Part shown: piece after piece, positions 8,121 to 17,523 of the stretch
How the letters are laid out: every line of letters starts with the position of its first letter
How positions within the stretch are numbered: the stretch's first letter is position 1
From: JAHJKV01 sp963678135
Lineage (GTDB): Bacteria; Desulfobacterota; Desulfovibrionia; Desulfovibrionales; Desulfovibrionaceae
DNA: 64,000 bases
Direction: 5' to 3'
Assembly (NCBI GenBank): GCA_963678135.1
Contig: OY782667.1
Span: 1,364,001-1,428,000, forward strand
Translations under genes and position numbers: made by a program
The notes under the pieces: generated by a model
Told to the model about the DNA's origin: nothing
Databases searched by the model: none
Seen by the model: only the letters and a program-made list of their open reading frames with translations

Positions 8121-8894
8121 TTACTCCCCATATGGCTTTCCCCATTCCTTGTTTTCGGTAATGCGGATATGCTTTTGAAATGCGTAATATGCTCCGGCAA
8201 GGGCGTTGATGAATCCTGCCTGACCATCAAGAAGACCAAGTTTTAAGAAGTACAATTTGATGAAGCGAAATTTTGCTCTGATAAGAGCTTTGCCTAAGCT
8301 GCTTTTTTTACCTTTTTTGCGTAAATCAATGGCTCCCTGCTCGGCATAGGCATTGATTTTATGGAGGTGTTCGTGGAAATTTTTGTACGGGTAATGAATA
8401 ATATCATAAGGAAGATGTCCATTTTTGCCAAGTGGACGGAGATGTTCGTGTGCACCGGAAACTGTTATTTCAAGTTTTTGAGGGCGGAAGACGCGAAAAA
8501 GTTTATCCGGATACCAGCCAGAGTGTTTCATAAAGCGATTGTAATAAAATGAACGTCGATAAACATAGTAACCAGCAATATCTTTTGTAGATTGGTTTGT
8601 TTGTAGTGTGTCAATAATGGCCTGACGTAATGTGGACGAAAGAAACTCATCTTGATCAAGACTAACGACCCATTCTGTTTTGATATGCTCAAGAGCAAAT
8701 TTGAGTTGTGGGCCTGCGCCTTCCCAAGGACGCTGTATAAGCTGCGCTCCTGCACTGTTTGCGATGCGTAGTGTGTCATCTGTAGAGTAAGAATCAACAA
8801 CTAAAATTTTATCGCAAAAATCAAGACTGGCAAGGCATTTCTCAAGGAGTCTTGCGCCATTATACGTTAATACTAAACCGGTAATTGTTGACAT
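8121..8894 (-). CDS. Family 2 glycosyltransferase, WaaE/KdtX-like
   Basis: A GT-A fold glycosyltransferase: the start ITGLVLTYNGARLLEKCLAS, the block ILVVDSYSTDDT, and WVVSLDQDEFLS supplying the metal-binding acidic motif. The C-terminal half (YRRSFYYNRFMKHSGWYPD, VSGAHEHLRP, HYPYKNFHEHLHKINAY) is typical of the WaaE/KdtX group, which adds sugars to the lipopolysaccharide inner core at the cytoplasmic membrane face. The acceptor cannot be fixed from sequence. At 257 residues it is full length. It is separated from clpB by 75 bases and from the next gene by 148. Confidence 0.9.
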   Translation of the reverse strand: MSTITGLVLTYNGARLLEKCLASLDFCDKILVVDSYSTDDTLRIANSAGAQLIQRPWEGAGPQLKFALEHIKTEWVVSLDQDEFLSSTLRQAIIDTLQTNQSTKDIAGYYVYRRSFYYNRFMKHSGWYPDKLFRVFRPQKLEITVSGAHEHLRPLGKNGHLPYDIIHYPYKNFHEHLHKINAYAEQGAIDLRKKGKKSSLGKALIRAKFRFIKLYFLKLGLLDGQAGFINALAGAYYAFQKHIRITENKEWGKPYGE

Positions 8895-8969
8895 GCAAAA
8901 TATGTAGAATGATTTTTCATGTCAGGCAAGTCATCTGAAATCGTATTTTTTTCTCGTTGTTTTTTTTGG

Positions 8970-11570
8970 TTAGTTGAACGTAAGTCCATGCTCGCTCGCA
9001 TCAATGTGTAGCGTTGTGCCATCAGCAATTTTTCCGGAGATTAGTTGTTTTGCAAGTGGCGTTTCTATATGTTGTTGAATATATCGTTTGAGTGGTCTGG
9101 CTCCATATACAGGATTATAGGCTTCTTTTGCGATGAAATCTTTGGCTGCTTCACTGAGAGAGAGTGCGATGTTTTGTTCTTCAAGTCTGGTTTGTAGTTC
9201 TTCTATGCGTAAATCAATAATGGCTTTGATTTGTGCAAAATTGAGTGGTTCAAAGAGTACTGTTTCATCTACACGGTTCAAAAACTCAGGACGGAAATGC
9301 TTTTTGAGCTCGTTTAGAACCGCATCTTGCACGCCTTCTTGAAATCCTTGCTCGCTGATACCTTCGAGTAGTAACAAAGCACCGATATTAGAGGTCATGA
9401 TAATGATCGTGTTTTTGAAATCCACTGTACGACCTTTGGAATCAGTGAGCCTGCCATCGTCTAGGATTTGCAGCAGTGCATTGAATACATCAGGGTGAGC
9501 TTTTTCCACTTCATCAAACAAGATAACTGAAAACGGTTTGCGCCGAACAGCCTCGGTGAGTTGGCCACCTTGATCGTGTCCTATATAGCCTGGAGGAGCT
9601 CCAATAAGTCTGGCCACGGTATGTTTTTCCATGTATTCGCTCATGTCCAGTCGAATCATGTTTTCTTCGGTATCAAAAAGAGCCTGCGCCAGTGTTTTAC
9701 AGAGCTCAGTTTTTCCTACGCCTGTGGGGCCAAGGAAAATAAATGAACCAATAGGTCTACGAGGGTCTTTGAGCCCTGCCCGTGCTCGCAAGACAGCGTC
9801 AGCTACTGCCTGTATTGCCTGATCTTGCCCAATTACCCGCTTGTGCAGAATATCGGCAAGGCGCATCAATTTTTCTCGCTCTCCTTCCATGAGTCTGGAG
9901 ACTGGAATCCCTGACCAGCGAGCAATAATTTCTGCAACATCATCAGGCCCGACTTCTTCTTTGACCAGACGCTTTTTATCGGTTTCGCCTCCGTTCATGG
10001 AAGTATTAGCTGCTTCAAGCTGTTTTTCCAGTGAATCCAGTTTTCCATAGCGAAGTTCGGCAGCCTTGTTATAGTCAAGTATCCGTTCAGCTTCTTCTAC
10101 CTGTAAGCGCACTTGTTCTATTTCTTCTTTGAGCCGGCGCAGTCCTTCGATAGAGGATTTTTCTCTTTCCCATTGAGATTGTAATTCAGCTTGAGCATTG
10201 CGTAAACTTGTGAGTTCAATCTCTAGTTTGCTTAAGCGGTCTTTAGACGCAGTATCTGTTTCACGTTTTAGGGCTTCTCTTTCGATTTCCAGCTGTAAAA
10301 GTTGTCTATTTATTGTGTCTAATTCATAGGGTTGTGAATCTATTTCAGTACGAATGAGCGCAGCAGCTTCATCAATGAGATCAATGGCTTTGTCCGGTAA
10401 TTGCCTATCTGAGATATAACGATTTGAAAGAACAGCAGCTTCCACGACAGCTCCATCTGAAATACGCACTCCATGATGTACTTCAAAGCGTTCTCTAAGT
10501 CCTCTGAGAATAGAAATGGTATCTTCAACAGTAGGTTCTTCTACTACAATAGGTTGAAAACGGCGTTCCAGTGCTGGGTCTTTTTCTATGTATTGGCGGT
10601 ATTCATCTGTTGTGGTTGCCCCAATGCAGTGCAGTTCTCCACGAGCCAGCATAGGTTTGAGCAAGTTTCCGGCATCCATTGCTCCTTCACTTTTTCCAGC
10701 ACCTACAATGGTGTGCAATTCATCAATAAACATGATGATGCGTCCATCTGAATCTTGAACCTCTTTGAGCACGGCTTTGAGTCTTTCTTCAAATTCTCCG
10801 CGATATTTTGCTCCGGCCACGAGCGCGCCCATATCAAGGGCAAAAATATTTTTTTCTTTCAAGCCTTCTGGAACATCTTGTTTGACAATACGCTGCGCTA
10901 ATCCTTCAACAATTGCGGTTTTACCCACTCCAGCTTCGCCTATGAGCACCGGATTATTTTTTGTGCGCCGGCTTAAAATGCGTATAGCTCGACGAATTTC
11001 AGCGTCCCGACCAATAACAGGATCTAGTTTTCCTTTGCGAGCTTCATCAACAAGATCCCTGCCATACTTACTCAGTGCTTCGTAGCTGGCTTCAGGATTA
11101 TCTGAGGAAACACGCTGTTTTCCCCGTAGCTCAGTAAGTGCATTATATACTTTGTCTTTATTGAGTTGAAAGGATTTATTGATACGACCTACGCCGGTGG
11201 AGGTTGATTCATCTGTCATGGCGAGTAATAGATGTTCAACAGAGATAAAATCATCATGCATACGTTGACGAGCATCATCGGCTCGCACAAGCAGTGAATT
11301 GAGCCGAGGCGTGATCATTACTTCATTTGGCCGTGCACCTGGCCCACTTACAGAGGGTAGCTTGGCTATTTCTTCTTGAATGGCAGCTGTGTAATCGTTT
11401 GCTTTTATTTTTAACTTTTTTAGTATTTTTGGAATCAGTCCTTCAGGGTCTTGAACAAGAGCTAAAAGCAAATGTTCAACATCTACGGCTTGATGATTTT
11501 TACGAATGGCTTCGTTTTGTGCCATGCTGAGAGCATTTTGGGTATTTTTGGTAAAGCTGTTTGGATTCAT
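8970..11570 (-). CDS. clpB: ATP-dependent disaggregase ClpB
   Basis: Hexameric AAA+ chaperone that extracts proteins from aggregates together with DnaK. Domains in order: the Clp N-domain repeats (about 1-145), first ATPase with GEAGVGKT near residue 205 and DELHT, the long coiled-coil middle domain (about 410-530, KLEIELTSLRNAQAELQ), second ATPase with GPTGVGKT near residue 605 and DEVEKAH, and the C-terminal D2-small domain. At 866 residues it is full length. It follows a DnaJ-like gene on the same strand by 69 bases, so both are probably transcribed together and induced by heat. Confidence 0.98.
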   Translation of the reverse strand: MNPNSFTKNTQNALSMAQNEAIRKNHQAVDVEHLLLALVQDPEGLIPKILKKLKIKANDYTAAIQEEIAKLPSVSGPGARPNEVMITPRLNSLLVRADDARQRMHDDFISVEHLLLAMTDESTSTGVGRINKSFQLNKDKVYNALTELRGKQRVSSDNPEASYEALSKYGRDLVDEARKGKLDPVIGRDAEIRRAIRILSRRTKNNPVLIGEAGVGKTAIVEGLAQRIVKQDVPEGLKEKNIFALDMGALVAGAKYRGEFEERLKAVLKEVQDSDGRIIMFIDELHTIVGAGKSEGAMDAGNLLKPMLARGELHCIGATTTDEYRQYIEKDPALERRFQPIVVEEPTVEDTISILRGLRERFEVHHGVRISDGAVVEAAVLSNRYISDRQLPDKAIDLIDEAAALIRTEIDSQPYELDTINRQLLQLEIEREALKRETDTASKDRLSKLEIELTSLRNAQAELQSQWEREKSSIEGLRRLKEEIEQVRLQVEEAERILDYNKAAELRYGKLDSLEKQLEAANTSMNGGETDKKRLVKEEVGPDDVAEIIARWSGIPVSRLMEGEREKLMRLADILHKRVIGQDQAIQAVADAVLRARAGLKDPRRPIGSFIFLGPTGVGKTELCKTLAQALFDTEENMIRLDMSEYMEKHTVARLIGAPPGYIGHDQGGQLTEAVRRKPFSVILFDEVEKAHPDVFNALLQILDDGRLTDSKGRTVDFKNTIIIMTSNIGALLLLEGISEQGFQEGVQDAVLNELKKHFRPEFLNRVDETVLFEPLNFAQIKAIIDLRIEELQTRLEEQNIALSLSEAAKDFIAKEAYNPVYGARPLKRYIQQHIETPLAKQLISGKIADGTTLHIDASEHGLTFN

Positions 11571-11639
11571 GATGAACTCCTTGTGTCTTAAAAATTATCA
11601 AAGACAACGAGCTTTTTTTTAGCTCTGCTTCAAGAAATT

Positions 11640-12560
11640 TTATTCCTTACGGGGGTTAAAGTGAGAGATTTCAGCGAGTTTATTCCATAGTTCACGTTCT
11701 TTTTCTGTGTGTACTTGAGGTGTTTTAATTTCTAGCTGAACGAATTGATCTCCTTTTTGAAGACCTGAGCCAAGTCCTTTGCCACGAATACGCAATTTTT
11801 TGCCACTGTGTATTCCGGCAGGTACAGTGAGTTCTATGGGGCCATCAAGGGTATTGACGCGAAGTGTTGTTCCTAAAGCTGCTTCCCAAGGTGCAAGAGG
11901 CAAATCAAGAATGATATTGTTGTCTTGAATTTTATACAAGGCGTGCGGACGTATTTTAATGCGTAAATACAAATCGCCAGAAGAGCCTCCGTTTATGCTT
12001 TGTTTGCCTTGTCCTGAAAGCCTAATGCGTTGTCCTTCTTTTATACCAGCTGGAATATTTACATCTAAAGTTTTCTTTTCTGTCTGCTGCATAGGAGTAA
12101 GTGTTATACTTTTTTTGCCTCCTTTATAGGCATCTTCTAAGGAAAGTTCGTATAGTAACTCGACATTTTCACCTCGGCGGGGGCGCGCTGTAAAATGTGA
12201 TTGTTGATTAAAGCCACCACCAAAAATTGTTTCAAAGAAATTTGAAAAATTACCACTTCCTGCATTGGCGTTAAAATCGAAATGCATGTTGTTAAAACCT
12301 GAGGGACGTTGAAATCCTCCCCCTGTTTGTTGATACTGTTCCCAGTTTGGCCCAAGCTGATCATAAAGTTTGCGTTTTTTGGGATCTTTTAGGGCTTCAT
12401 AGGCTTCATTGATCTCTTTGAATTTTGCTTCAGCAGAGCCGTCCTCTGGATTGAGATCAGGGTGCATTTTTCTTGCTAATTTTTTGAACGCTTTGGATAT
12501 TTCCTCTTGGGAGGCTGTTTTGGAAACGCCAAGCGTCTTGTAATAATCTTTGTATTCCAC
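11640..12560 (-). CDS. cbpA: DnaJ-class co-chaperone without zinc finger (CbpA-like)
   Basis: Type II J-protein: a J-domain at residues 5-70 with the essential HPD (KMHPDLNPEDG), a Gly/Phe-rich linker (about 75-125), then the two beta-barrel substrate-binding domains (GENVELLYELSLEDAYKG; GLGSGLQKGDQFVQLEI). The CXXCXGXG zinc-finger repeats of canonical DnaJ are absent, as in CbpA. It activates DnaK ATPase and delivers substrates. The start is GTG with GAGG 7 bases upstream. It sits ahead of clpB in the same direction, while grpE-dnaK lie 5 kb away without a dnaJ. Confidence 0.93.
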   Translation of the reverse strand: MEYKDYYKTLGVSKTASQEEISKAFKKLARKMHPDLNPEDGSAEAKFKEINEAYEALKDPKKRKLYDQLGPNWEQYQQTGGGFQRPSGFNNMHFDFNANAGSGNFSNFFETIFGGGFNQQSHFTARPRRGENVELLYELSLEDAYKGGKKSITLTPMQQTEKKTLDVNIPAGIKEGQRIRLSGQGKQSINGGSSGDLYLRIKIRPHALYKIQDNNIILDLPLAPWEAALGTTLRVNTLDGPIELTVPAGIHSGKKLRIRGKGLGSGLQKGDQFVQLEIKTPQVHTEKERELWNKLAEISHFNPRKE

Positions 12561-12610
12561 AATATGCCTCAGACTGGTATTTAGAACTCTGTATATTTTT
12601 TCTTAATTAC

Positions 12611-13375
12611 TTATTCCCATATACACCAAGCAGCGTGAGCTTGTAGCGGAGTCCGTTGAAGTCTTATCTTGTTGAGTCCTAGAACTTCATCAACTGCGAT
12701 AGTTTCTCCAGGAAATGCACTATAATTGAGTTCATCAAAGACAAGAAGTGATCCCTTGGTTAGCCTTGGAATGATTTTTTCTAACACGCATTTTGTCGGT
12801 GTATATATGTCCATGTCAAAGATACACATTGATATAATAGCATGTGGATTTTTTTCTAACCATCTATCGACAGTTTTTGTCGCATCCCCCTTAATAAGCT
12901 CGAATTTTTTTATATGATTCATCGGGCTTTCTGCTTCTAACAGTGTAAGAATTTCTTCTAGAATAATTTCGAAGCCACTTGTTACAGCATAGTCACCATC
13001 ATTTGCTAAATTACCATCTAATGACGATGTATTCCGTAATCCTTCAAAAGTATCAAAACCATAGATAAAACGATTATGGTTAAACGGCTCATAAATTGCT
13101 CTTAAATTTGTCAAAGTTGATAAAGTAGCACCAAATTGAACTCCAAATTCACAAATAACCCCAGGTACCCCAATAATTTTTTGGTATAATTCCTGATAGT
13201 AAATAAACCGACTAGCTGCTTCAACACGCATGGTATTCATAGAGTGTTTATGCCAATAAGGACCATAAAGGGGAAGCATTTGTTGCGATATTTCGTTTAG
13301 TCGTTGAAGCCTCTCAGAAAAACCAGCTGTACGCTGTATAAGTTCATTTCCTAATTTAGTTATTTTTGTCCCCAT
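12611..13375 (-). CDS. TylF/MycF-type SAM-dependent methyltransferase
   Basis: Class I methyltransferase of the macrocin-O-methyltransferase group. Visible features: the SAM-binding start GVICEFGVQFGATLSTLTNL, the block YEPFNHNRFIYGFDTFEGL, and acidic metal-site residues in FDMDIYTPTK and VFDELNYSAFPGE. Characterised members methylate sugar hydroxyls of antibiotics in a Mg-dependent way; relatives in polysaccharide or flagellin glycan loci are common, so a sugar O-methyltransferase is likely but unproven. I chose the ATG at 13375 because AGAGGA is 9 bases upstream. No obvious operon partner. Confidence 0.85.
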   Translation of the reverse strand: MGTKITKLGNELIQRTAGFSERLQRLNEISQQMLPLYGPYWHKHSMNTMRVEAASRFIYYQELYQKIIGVPGVICEFGVQFGATLSTLTNLRAIYEPFNHNRFIYGFDTFEGLRNTSSLDGNLANDGDYAVTSGFEIILEEILTLLEAESPMNHIKKFELIKGDATKTVDRWLEKNPHAIISMCIFDMDIYTPTKCVLEKIIPRLTKGSLLVFDELNYSAFPGETIAVDEVLGLNKIRLQRTPLQAHAAWCIWE

Positions 13376-13530
13376 GTTAATTTGTCCTCTGTTTATAGTT
13401 TTTCCTTGAAATTTGTTTGTTGCAAAATATGCATAAAAAATAAGAATCAAGACTTAATAGTCAAGAGGCATATTTAACACTTGCTTGCCAAAGGGTATTT
13501 TATGCTGAACAGTTTATTTCTTAGTGAAAA

Positions 13531-15183
13531 TTACAATATATCTTCGGGCAACGAACTTAGCAAAGTCTCTATATATTTTTGAAATTTAAGATTTTGCTTT
13601 GCTTGAAGAGAGTTAATTTTTTCGATTATTTTAAGAGCTTTTTGATTCAACTCATGCAAAGAGCCAGAATTATCTATAACCATATCGCAGAGCGCAAGTT
13701 TTTGTTTGGCTGTCCATTGCCAAGAATCAAGCAAAGCTAAAGTTTCAGCTGTCATGTTGCGAGATTTTCGGCGTATATTGCACCTTAGTTCTTCAGGGCA
13801 GTCCACTCCAAGAACAAAATCTAAAGGATTTGTTTCTTTCTTTGTCCAAGCAGTTTCAGCAAGAAGCGGTATTTCTGCAAAAGCTGCGTTTTCTTCCCTA
13901 TGTTTTACAAAAAATTCTTTTATGCGGTGCAAAACAATGGGGTGAATAATATTCATCACTTCCTGTCGTAAATTTTCAGATTCACGCATGGCTTTAAGCA
14001 AAGCTATTTTATCCACTCCTCCATCTATCTTTTGATAAAGGCTTCCAAAACGGGAAGCCAATAATACTGCCCCGTCTTGACCATGCTTATAAAGTTCATT
14101 CACGCAGGCATCAGCACTAAAAGTTGGAGCATCTAGTTTGGCTAAGGCAGCAAGAAGGGCAGATTTTCCGCTGCCAGCAGTGCCAGTAACTCCTACACGC
14201 AAACAAGATTTTTGGCAGGCTTGTAATACTTGCATAAAATCTTCAGGCGGAGGGCAGGTAAAACAAAGTTTTTTATCTGTTTCAGGGTGGGTAAAGCCAA
14301 GATAAAAAGCATGAAGCATTTGACGAGTACAAAGTTTGGCAGCAGAGCTTGCCTGCTGTTTCCAGAGCGCATTTTCCCCAGAGCCGTAAACAGTATCTCC
14401 TAAAAGCGGATGCCCAAAAGTTGCTAAATGAACTCTGACTTGATGCGTTCGGCCTGTAAATATTTTTACTGCCACTAAACTCATGTTGTTTACAGGATCA
14501 TGCCAAAGTGCTTTGACTAAACTTTTTGCAGGTTTTCCACCTTTTTTTGCCACAGCCATGCGCGTTTTGAGCCGAGGGTCTCTTCCTATAGGCAGATTTA
14601 TTTCTGTATTTTCTAAAGGTACGAGGCCATGGCATAGAGCAAGATAGATTTTATCCACTGTGCGCTGTGCAAAGGAGGCACTGAGTTTGAGCCGTGTTTT
14701 TTCGTTTCTAGCTATGACCATAAGCCCAGATGTGTCTTTGTCTAAGCGATGCACTATGCCCGGGCGCGCAGGATCAAGCTCTTTGAGTTCAGGATAGTGA
14801 GCAACAAGCCTGTTGACCAGTGTTGCAGAGGGGCAACTTGGGGCAGGATGTGTTATGAGTCCTGACGGTTTATTGATGATGAGTAAGTTTTTGTCTTTAT
14901 ACAGAATGTCGAGCGGAGCGTTATCGTCTTGTATTGTGTGCATAACAGTTTGTCCGCTGATTTTCAAAAGAGAGCCAGTGCCGATGATATATCTTTGTTT
15001 TGTTTCAATGTGTCCGTCAACCGTGGCATATCCAGATTTTATCCAATTTTGAATTTTGCTACGAGAGATTCCTTCTTGAGCGAATTTTTTTGCCCAAAAA
15101 GCATCAAGTCTTAAACCATTTTCTTGTGGTGAAACTGTGTACTTTCGGCAGTATGTGTTGCTGGTCGTAGCTGTGTTGTTCAT
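13531..15183 (-). CDS. RluD-type pseudouridine synthase fused to dephospho-CoA kinase
   Basis: One 550-residue polypeptide with two enzymes. Residues 1-325 are an RluA/RluD-family synthase: S4 RNA-binding segment (about 18-80), then RPGIVHRLDKDTSG with the catalytic aspartate at about 148, and ARNEKTRLKLS. These enzymes isomerise uridines in 23S rRNA. From about 345 the frame continues as CoaE: P-loop GVTGTAGSGKSALL, DAPTFSADACVNELY, then AEIPLLAETAW, the last step of coenzyme A synthesis. No separate start for the kinase is evident. The ATG at 15183 lacks a clear ribosome-binding site and is preceded by a perfect AAGTATATATACTT palindrome. Confidence 0.92.
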   Translation of the reverse strand: MNNTATTSNTYCRKYTVSPQENGLRLDAFWAKKFAQEGISRSKIQNWIKSGYATVDGHIETKQRYIIGTGSLLKISGQTVMHTIQDDNAPLDILYKDKNLLIINKPSGLITHPAPSCPSATLVNRLVAHYPELKELDPARPGIVHRLDKDTSGLMVIARNEKTRLKLSASFAQRTVDKIYLALCHGLVPLENTEINLPIGRDPRLKTRMAVAKKGGKPAKSLVKALWHDPVNNMSLVAVKIFTGRTHQVRVHLATFGHPLLGDTVYGSGENALWKQQASSAAKLCTRQMLHAFYLGFTHPETDKKLCFTCPPPEDFMQVLQACQKSCLRVGVTGTAGSGKSALLAALAKLDAPTFSADACVNELYKHGQDGAVLLASRFGSLYQKIDGGVDKIALLKAMRESENLRQEVMNIIHPIVLHRIKEFFVKHREENAAFAEIPLLAETAWTKKETNPLDFVLGVDCPEELRCNIRRKSRNMTAETLALLDSWQWTAKQKLALCDMVIDNSGSLHELNQKALKIIEKINSLQAKQNLKFQKYIETLLSSLPEDIL

Positions 15184-15271
15184 AAAGTATATATACTTAC
15201 AAATGTTTGAAAATGAAAGTATTTTTCTAAAGATGAGTGAGGATTTGAGGGGAGATGGGGTGTGAAAGAGG

Positions 15272-15301
15272 TTGACCAAAACTTATATTGCTCAGTAGTA
15301 T
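15272..15301 (+). promoter_or_regulatory. Probable upp-uraA promoter
   Basis: TTGACC (15272-15277) and TAGTAT (15296-15301) are separated by 18 bases and lie about 55 bases before the upp start, in the divergent gap between the RluD-CoaE gene and upp. It fits a sigma-70 promoter of moderate quality. Confidence 0.4.
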
Positions 15302-15355
15302 ATATATGTTTCAATCGTCATAGAAGAGAATAAACACTTAAGAGAGGGGGATAAA

Positions 15356-15982
15356 TTGGCTGTACATTGTGTAAATCACCCATTGATTCGGCATAAAATA
15401 GGTTTGTTAAGAAAAGATGATATTTCTACAAGCCGTTTTCGTGCTCTTGCTACGGAAATTTCCCGCTTGTTGACCTATGAAGCAACCAAGGACTTGGAAA
15501 CCGAGCGCATATCAATTCAAGGCTGGGCAGGTTCTGTGGAGGTGGATTGCATTCAAGGGAAAATGATTACCGTGGTTCCTATTCTGCGCGCAGGTATGGG
15601 CATGATGGATGGTGTTTTTGATATGATCCCGGGAGCCAAAGTTTCAGTCGTTGGCTTTTATCGTAACGAGGAAACCCTCCAGCCTGTACAATATTATGTG
15701 AAGCTCGCCAAAAATATAGAGCAGCGCATGGCAATTATCCTTGATCCCATGCTAGCCACAGGCGGTACGCTCATGGCTACTATTCGTTTACTGAAGGAGG
15801 CAGGCTGCCCTTCTATTAGAGGCTTGTTTTTGGTTGCAGCACCTGAAGGACTTGCTCGGCTACAAGAGGAACACCCAGATGTTGATGTCTATGTCGCGTC
15901 CATAGATGAACGACTTAATGATATAGGGTATATACTCCCCGGTTTAGGAGATGCAGGAGACAAGATATTTGGAACAAAATAG
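15356..15982 (+). CDS. upp: Uracil phosphoribosyltransferase
   Basis: Makes UMP from uracil and PRPP in pyrimidine salvage. The family signature is complete: HPLIRHKIGLLRKDDIST at the N-terminus, VPILRAGMGM in the middle, and the PRPP loop LDPMLATGGTLMA with the downstream uracil-binding region DERLNDIGYILPGLGDAGD. It is 208 residues, the normal length. The start is TTG, preceded by a purine-rich AGAGGGGGA, and matches the usual N-terminus. The uracil permease gene follows 38 bases later, so import and salvage are coupled. Confidence 0.97.
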   Translation: MAVHCVNHPLIRHKIGLLRKDDISTSRFRALATEISRLLTYEATKDLETERISIQGWAGSVEVDCIQGKMITVVPILRAGMGMMDGVFDMIPGAKVSVVGFYRNEETLQPVQYYVKLAKNIEQRMAIILDPMLATGGTLMATIRLLKEAGCPSIRGLFLVAAPEGLARLQEEHPDVDVYVASIDERLNDIGYILPGLGDAGDKIFGTK

Positions 15983-16020
15983 ACATAATTTTTTGACTTT
16001 TAACATGAAGGGGAAAAAGT

Positions 16021-17358
16021 ATGAGTGATGTTCATTGCGCTAAGTATAAATTTCAATTGAAAGACAGCCTGCTGGGCGCACAGATGCTGTTCGTGGCTTT
16101 TGGTGCTTTGGTACTTGTACCAATTTTAACCGGTATAGATTCTAATGTGGCTCTTTTTACCGCAGGAGTGGGCACTTTAATTTTTCAACTCATAACCAAA
16201 GGCAAGGTTCCGGTTTTTCTTGCTTCGTCCTTTGCTTTTTTACCTCCACTGTTCGCTGCCCAGCAAGGGCAATTTTCGTATCCTGCAATTATGTGTGGAC
16301 TGATGGCTGCAGGTGGACTGTATATTATTTTTTCAATTCTTGTGCGTATCTATAGTGCTGAATTTTTGCATAAATTGCTACCACCGATAGTAACCGGCCC
16401 TGTGATTATGTTGATTGGTTTGATACTTGCTCCGGTTGCTGTGAATATGGCGATGGGACATAATGGAGCTATGTGGCTTGAACCCAAAACACCAGCCATG
16501 ATCGTTGCCGGAGTTTCTTTGCTCACAACCATCTTGGTTTCTTTACTTGGGAAAAATTGGTTTAAGCTTATTCCTATTTTGTGCGGCATTGCTGCTGGTT
16601 ATGCTTGCTGTCTTATTCTTGATTTCACAGGATTGACTGCTTCAATGTATGAGGCTTTTCGCGCTTCTGCTCAAGATGGCATGGTCGCTGGCATGGGAAT
16701 GGCAGATTGGATGGATGGCAGTTTAATTAGCTTAGGAGCGGTACAATCTGCTCCGTGGTTTGCGTTTCCAAACTTTAGCTTTCCTGAATGGAACTTGGAC
16801 GCTGTTCTTTTTGTCATCCCTATTGCCATTGCACCGGCCATTGAGCATTTTGGGGATGTTTTGGCTATTGGTTCTATTACTGGTAAGGATTACGTCAAGG
16901 ATCCCGGCATTCAAAATACCATGCTTGGTGATGGCATTGCTACTTCAGTTGCAGCAATGCTTGGGGGGCCTCCTAATACAACATATTCCGAAGTTTCCGG
17001 TGCCGTAGCACTGACCCGTGCATTTAATCCTGCTATTATGACTTGGGCAGCTATTGCTGCTATTTTACTGGCTTTTGTTGGAAAATTAGGCGCACTTTTA
17101 TCCAGTATACCTATGCCTGTTATGGGTGGTATTATGCTCCTGCTTTTTGGGGCTATTACCGTTATTGGCCTTTCTACATTAGTGAGGGAGCAAGTTGATC
17201 TTATGCAGCCACGCAATATGGTTATTGTGGCGATTATTCTTGTTACCGGCTTGGGTGGTATGGTGCTGAATGTTGGAGTGACTGACCTTAAAGGCATCGG
17301 CCTTGGAGCTATTGCTGGAGTTATTTTGAACTTAGTTTTGCCGGGCAAAAAAAGTTAA
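16021..17358 (+). CDS. uraA: Uracil permease (NCS2 family)
   Basis: Inner-membrane proton-coupled nucleobase transporter. The 445 residues are hydrophobic throughout, in line with the 14-segment NCS2 fold. Substrate-site regions are visible: PAIEHFGDVLAIG with the conserved glutamate and histidine, and GGPPNTTYSEVSGAVALT. These are closest to UraA among NCS2 members, and adjacency to upp supports uracil as substrate. AAGGGG lies 7 bases before the ATG. A strong terminator follows at 17416-17455. Confidence 0.96.
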   Translation: MSDVHCAKYKFQLKDSLLGAQMLFVAFGALVLVPILTGIDSNVALFTAGVGTLIFQLITKGKVPVFLASSFAFLPPLFAAQQGQFSYPAIMCGLMAAGGLYIIFSILVRIYSAEFLHKLLPPIVTGPVIMLIGLILAPVAVNMAMGHNGAMWLEPKTPAMIVAGVSLLTTILVSLLGKNWFKLIPILCGIAAGYACCLILDFTGLTASMYEAFRASAQDGMVAGMGMADWMDGSLISLGAVQSAPWFAFPNFSFPEWNLDAVLFVIPIAIAPAIEHFGDVLAIGSITGKDYVKDPGIQNTMLGDGIATSVAAMLGGPPNTTYSEVSGAVALTRAFNPAIMTWAAIAAILLAFVGKLGALLSSIPMPVMGGIMLLLFGAITVIGLSTLVREQVDLMQPRNMVIVAIILVTGLGGMVLNVGVTDLKGIGLGAIAGVILNLVLPGKKS

Positions 17359-17415
17359 GATACTCGAAAGATTCCAGCCTTAATACTATTACAGCCTAAG
17401 TACTGAACAAAGCAG

Positions 17416-17455
17416 GGCGTCTCTTGAATAAATAAGGGACGCCTTGTTTATTCTT
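17416..17455 (+). terminator. Rho-independent terminator of upp-uraA
   Basis: A 10-bp stem (GGCGTCTCTT paired with AAGGGACGCC, one G-T pair) with an 8-base loop is followed by the T-rich tract TTGTTTATTCTT. It stands 57 bases after the uraA stop. Confidence 0.9.
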
Positions 17456-17523
17456 AACTTATCAAGCATATGTTTTTTTTAGCTCTACTGTCATACCGTG
17501 TAAAGCCTTTGCAGTTTGGATCC

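Noticed and set aside
7982..8239. 85-codon minus-strand frame
   Set aside because: Most of it overlaps the end of the glycosyltransferase gene in another frame; the remainder is intergenic without conserved features.
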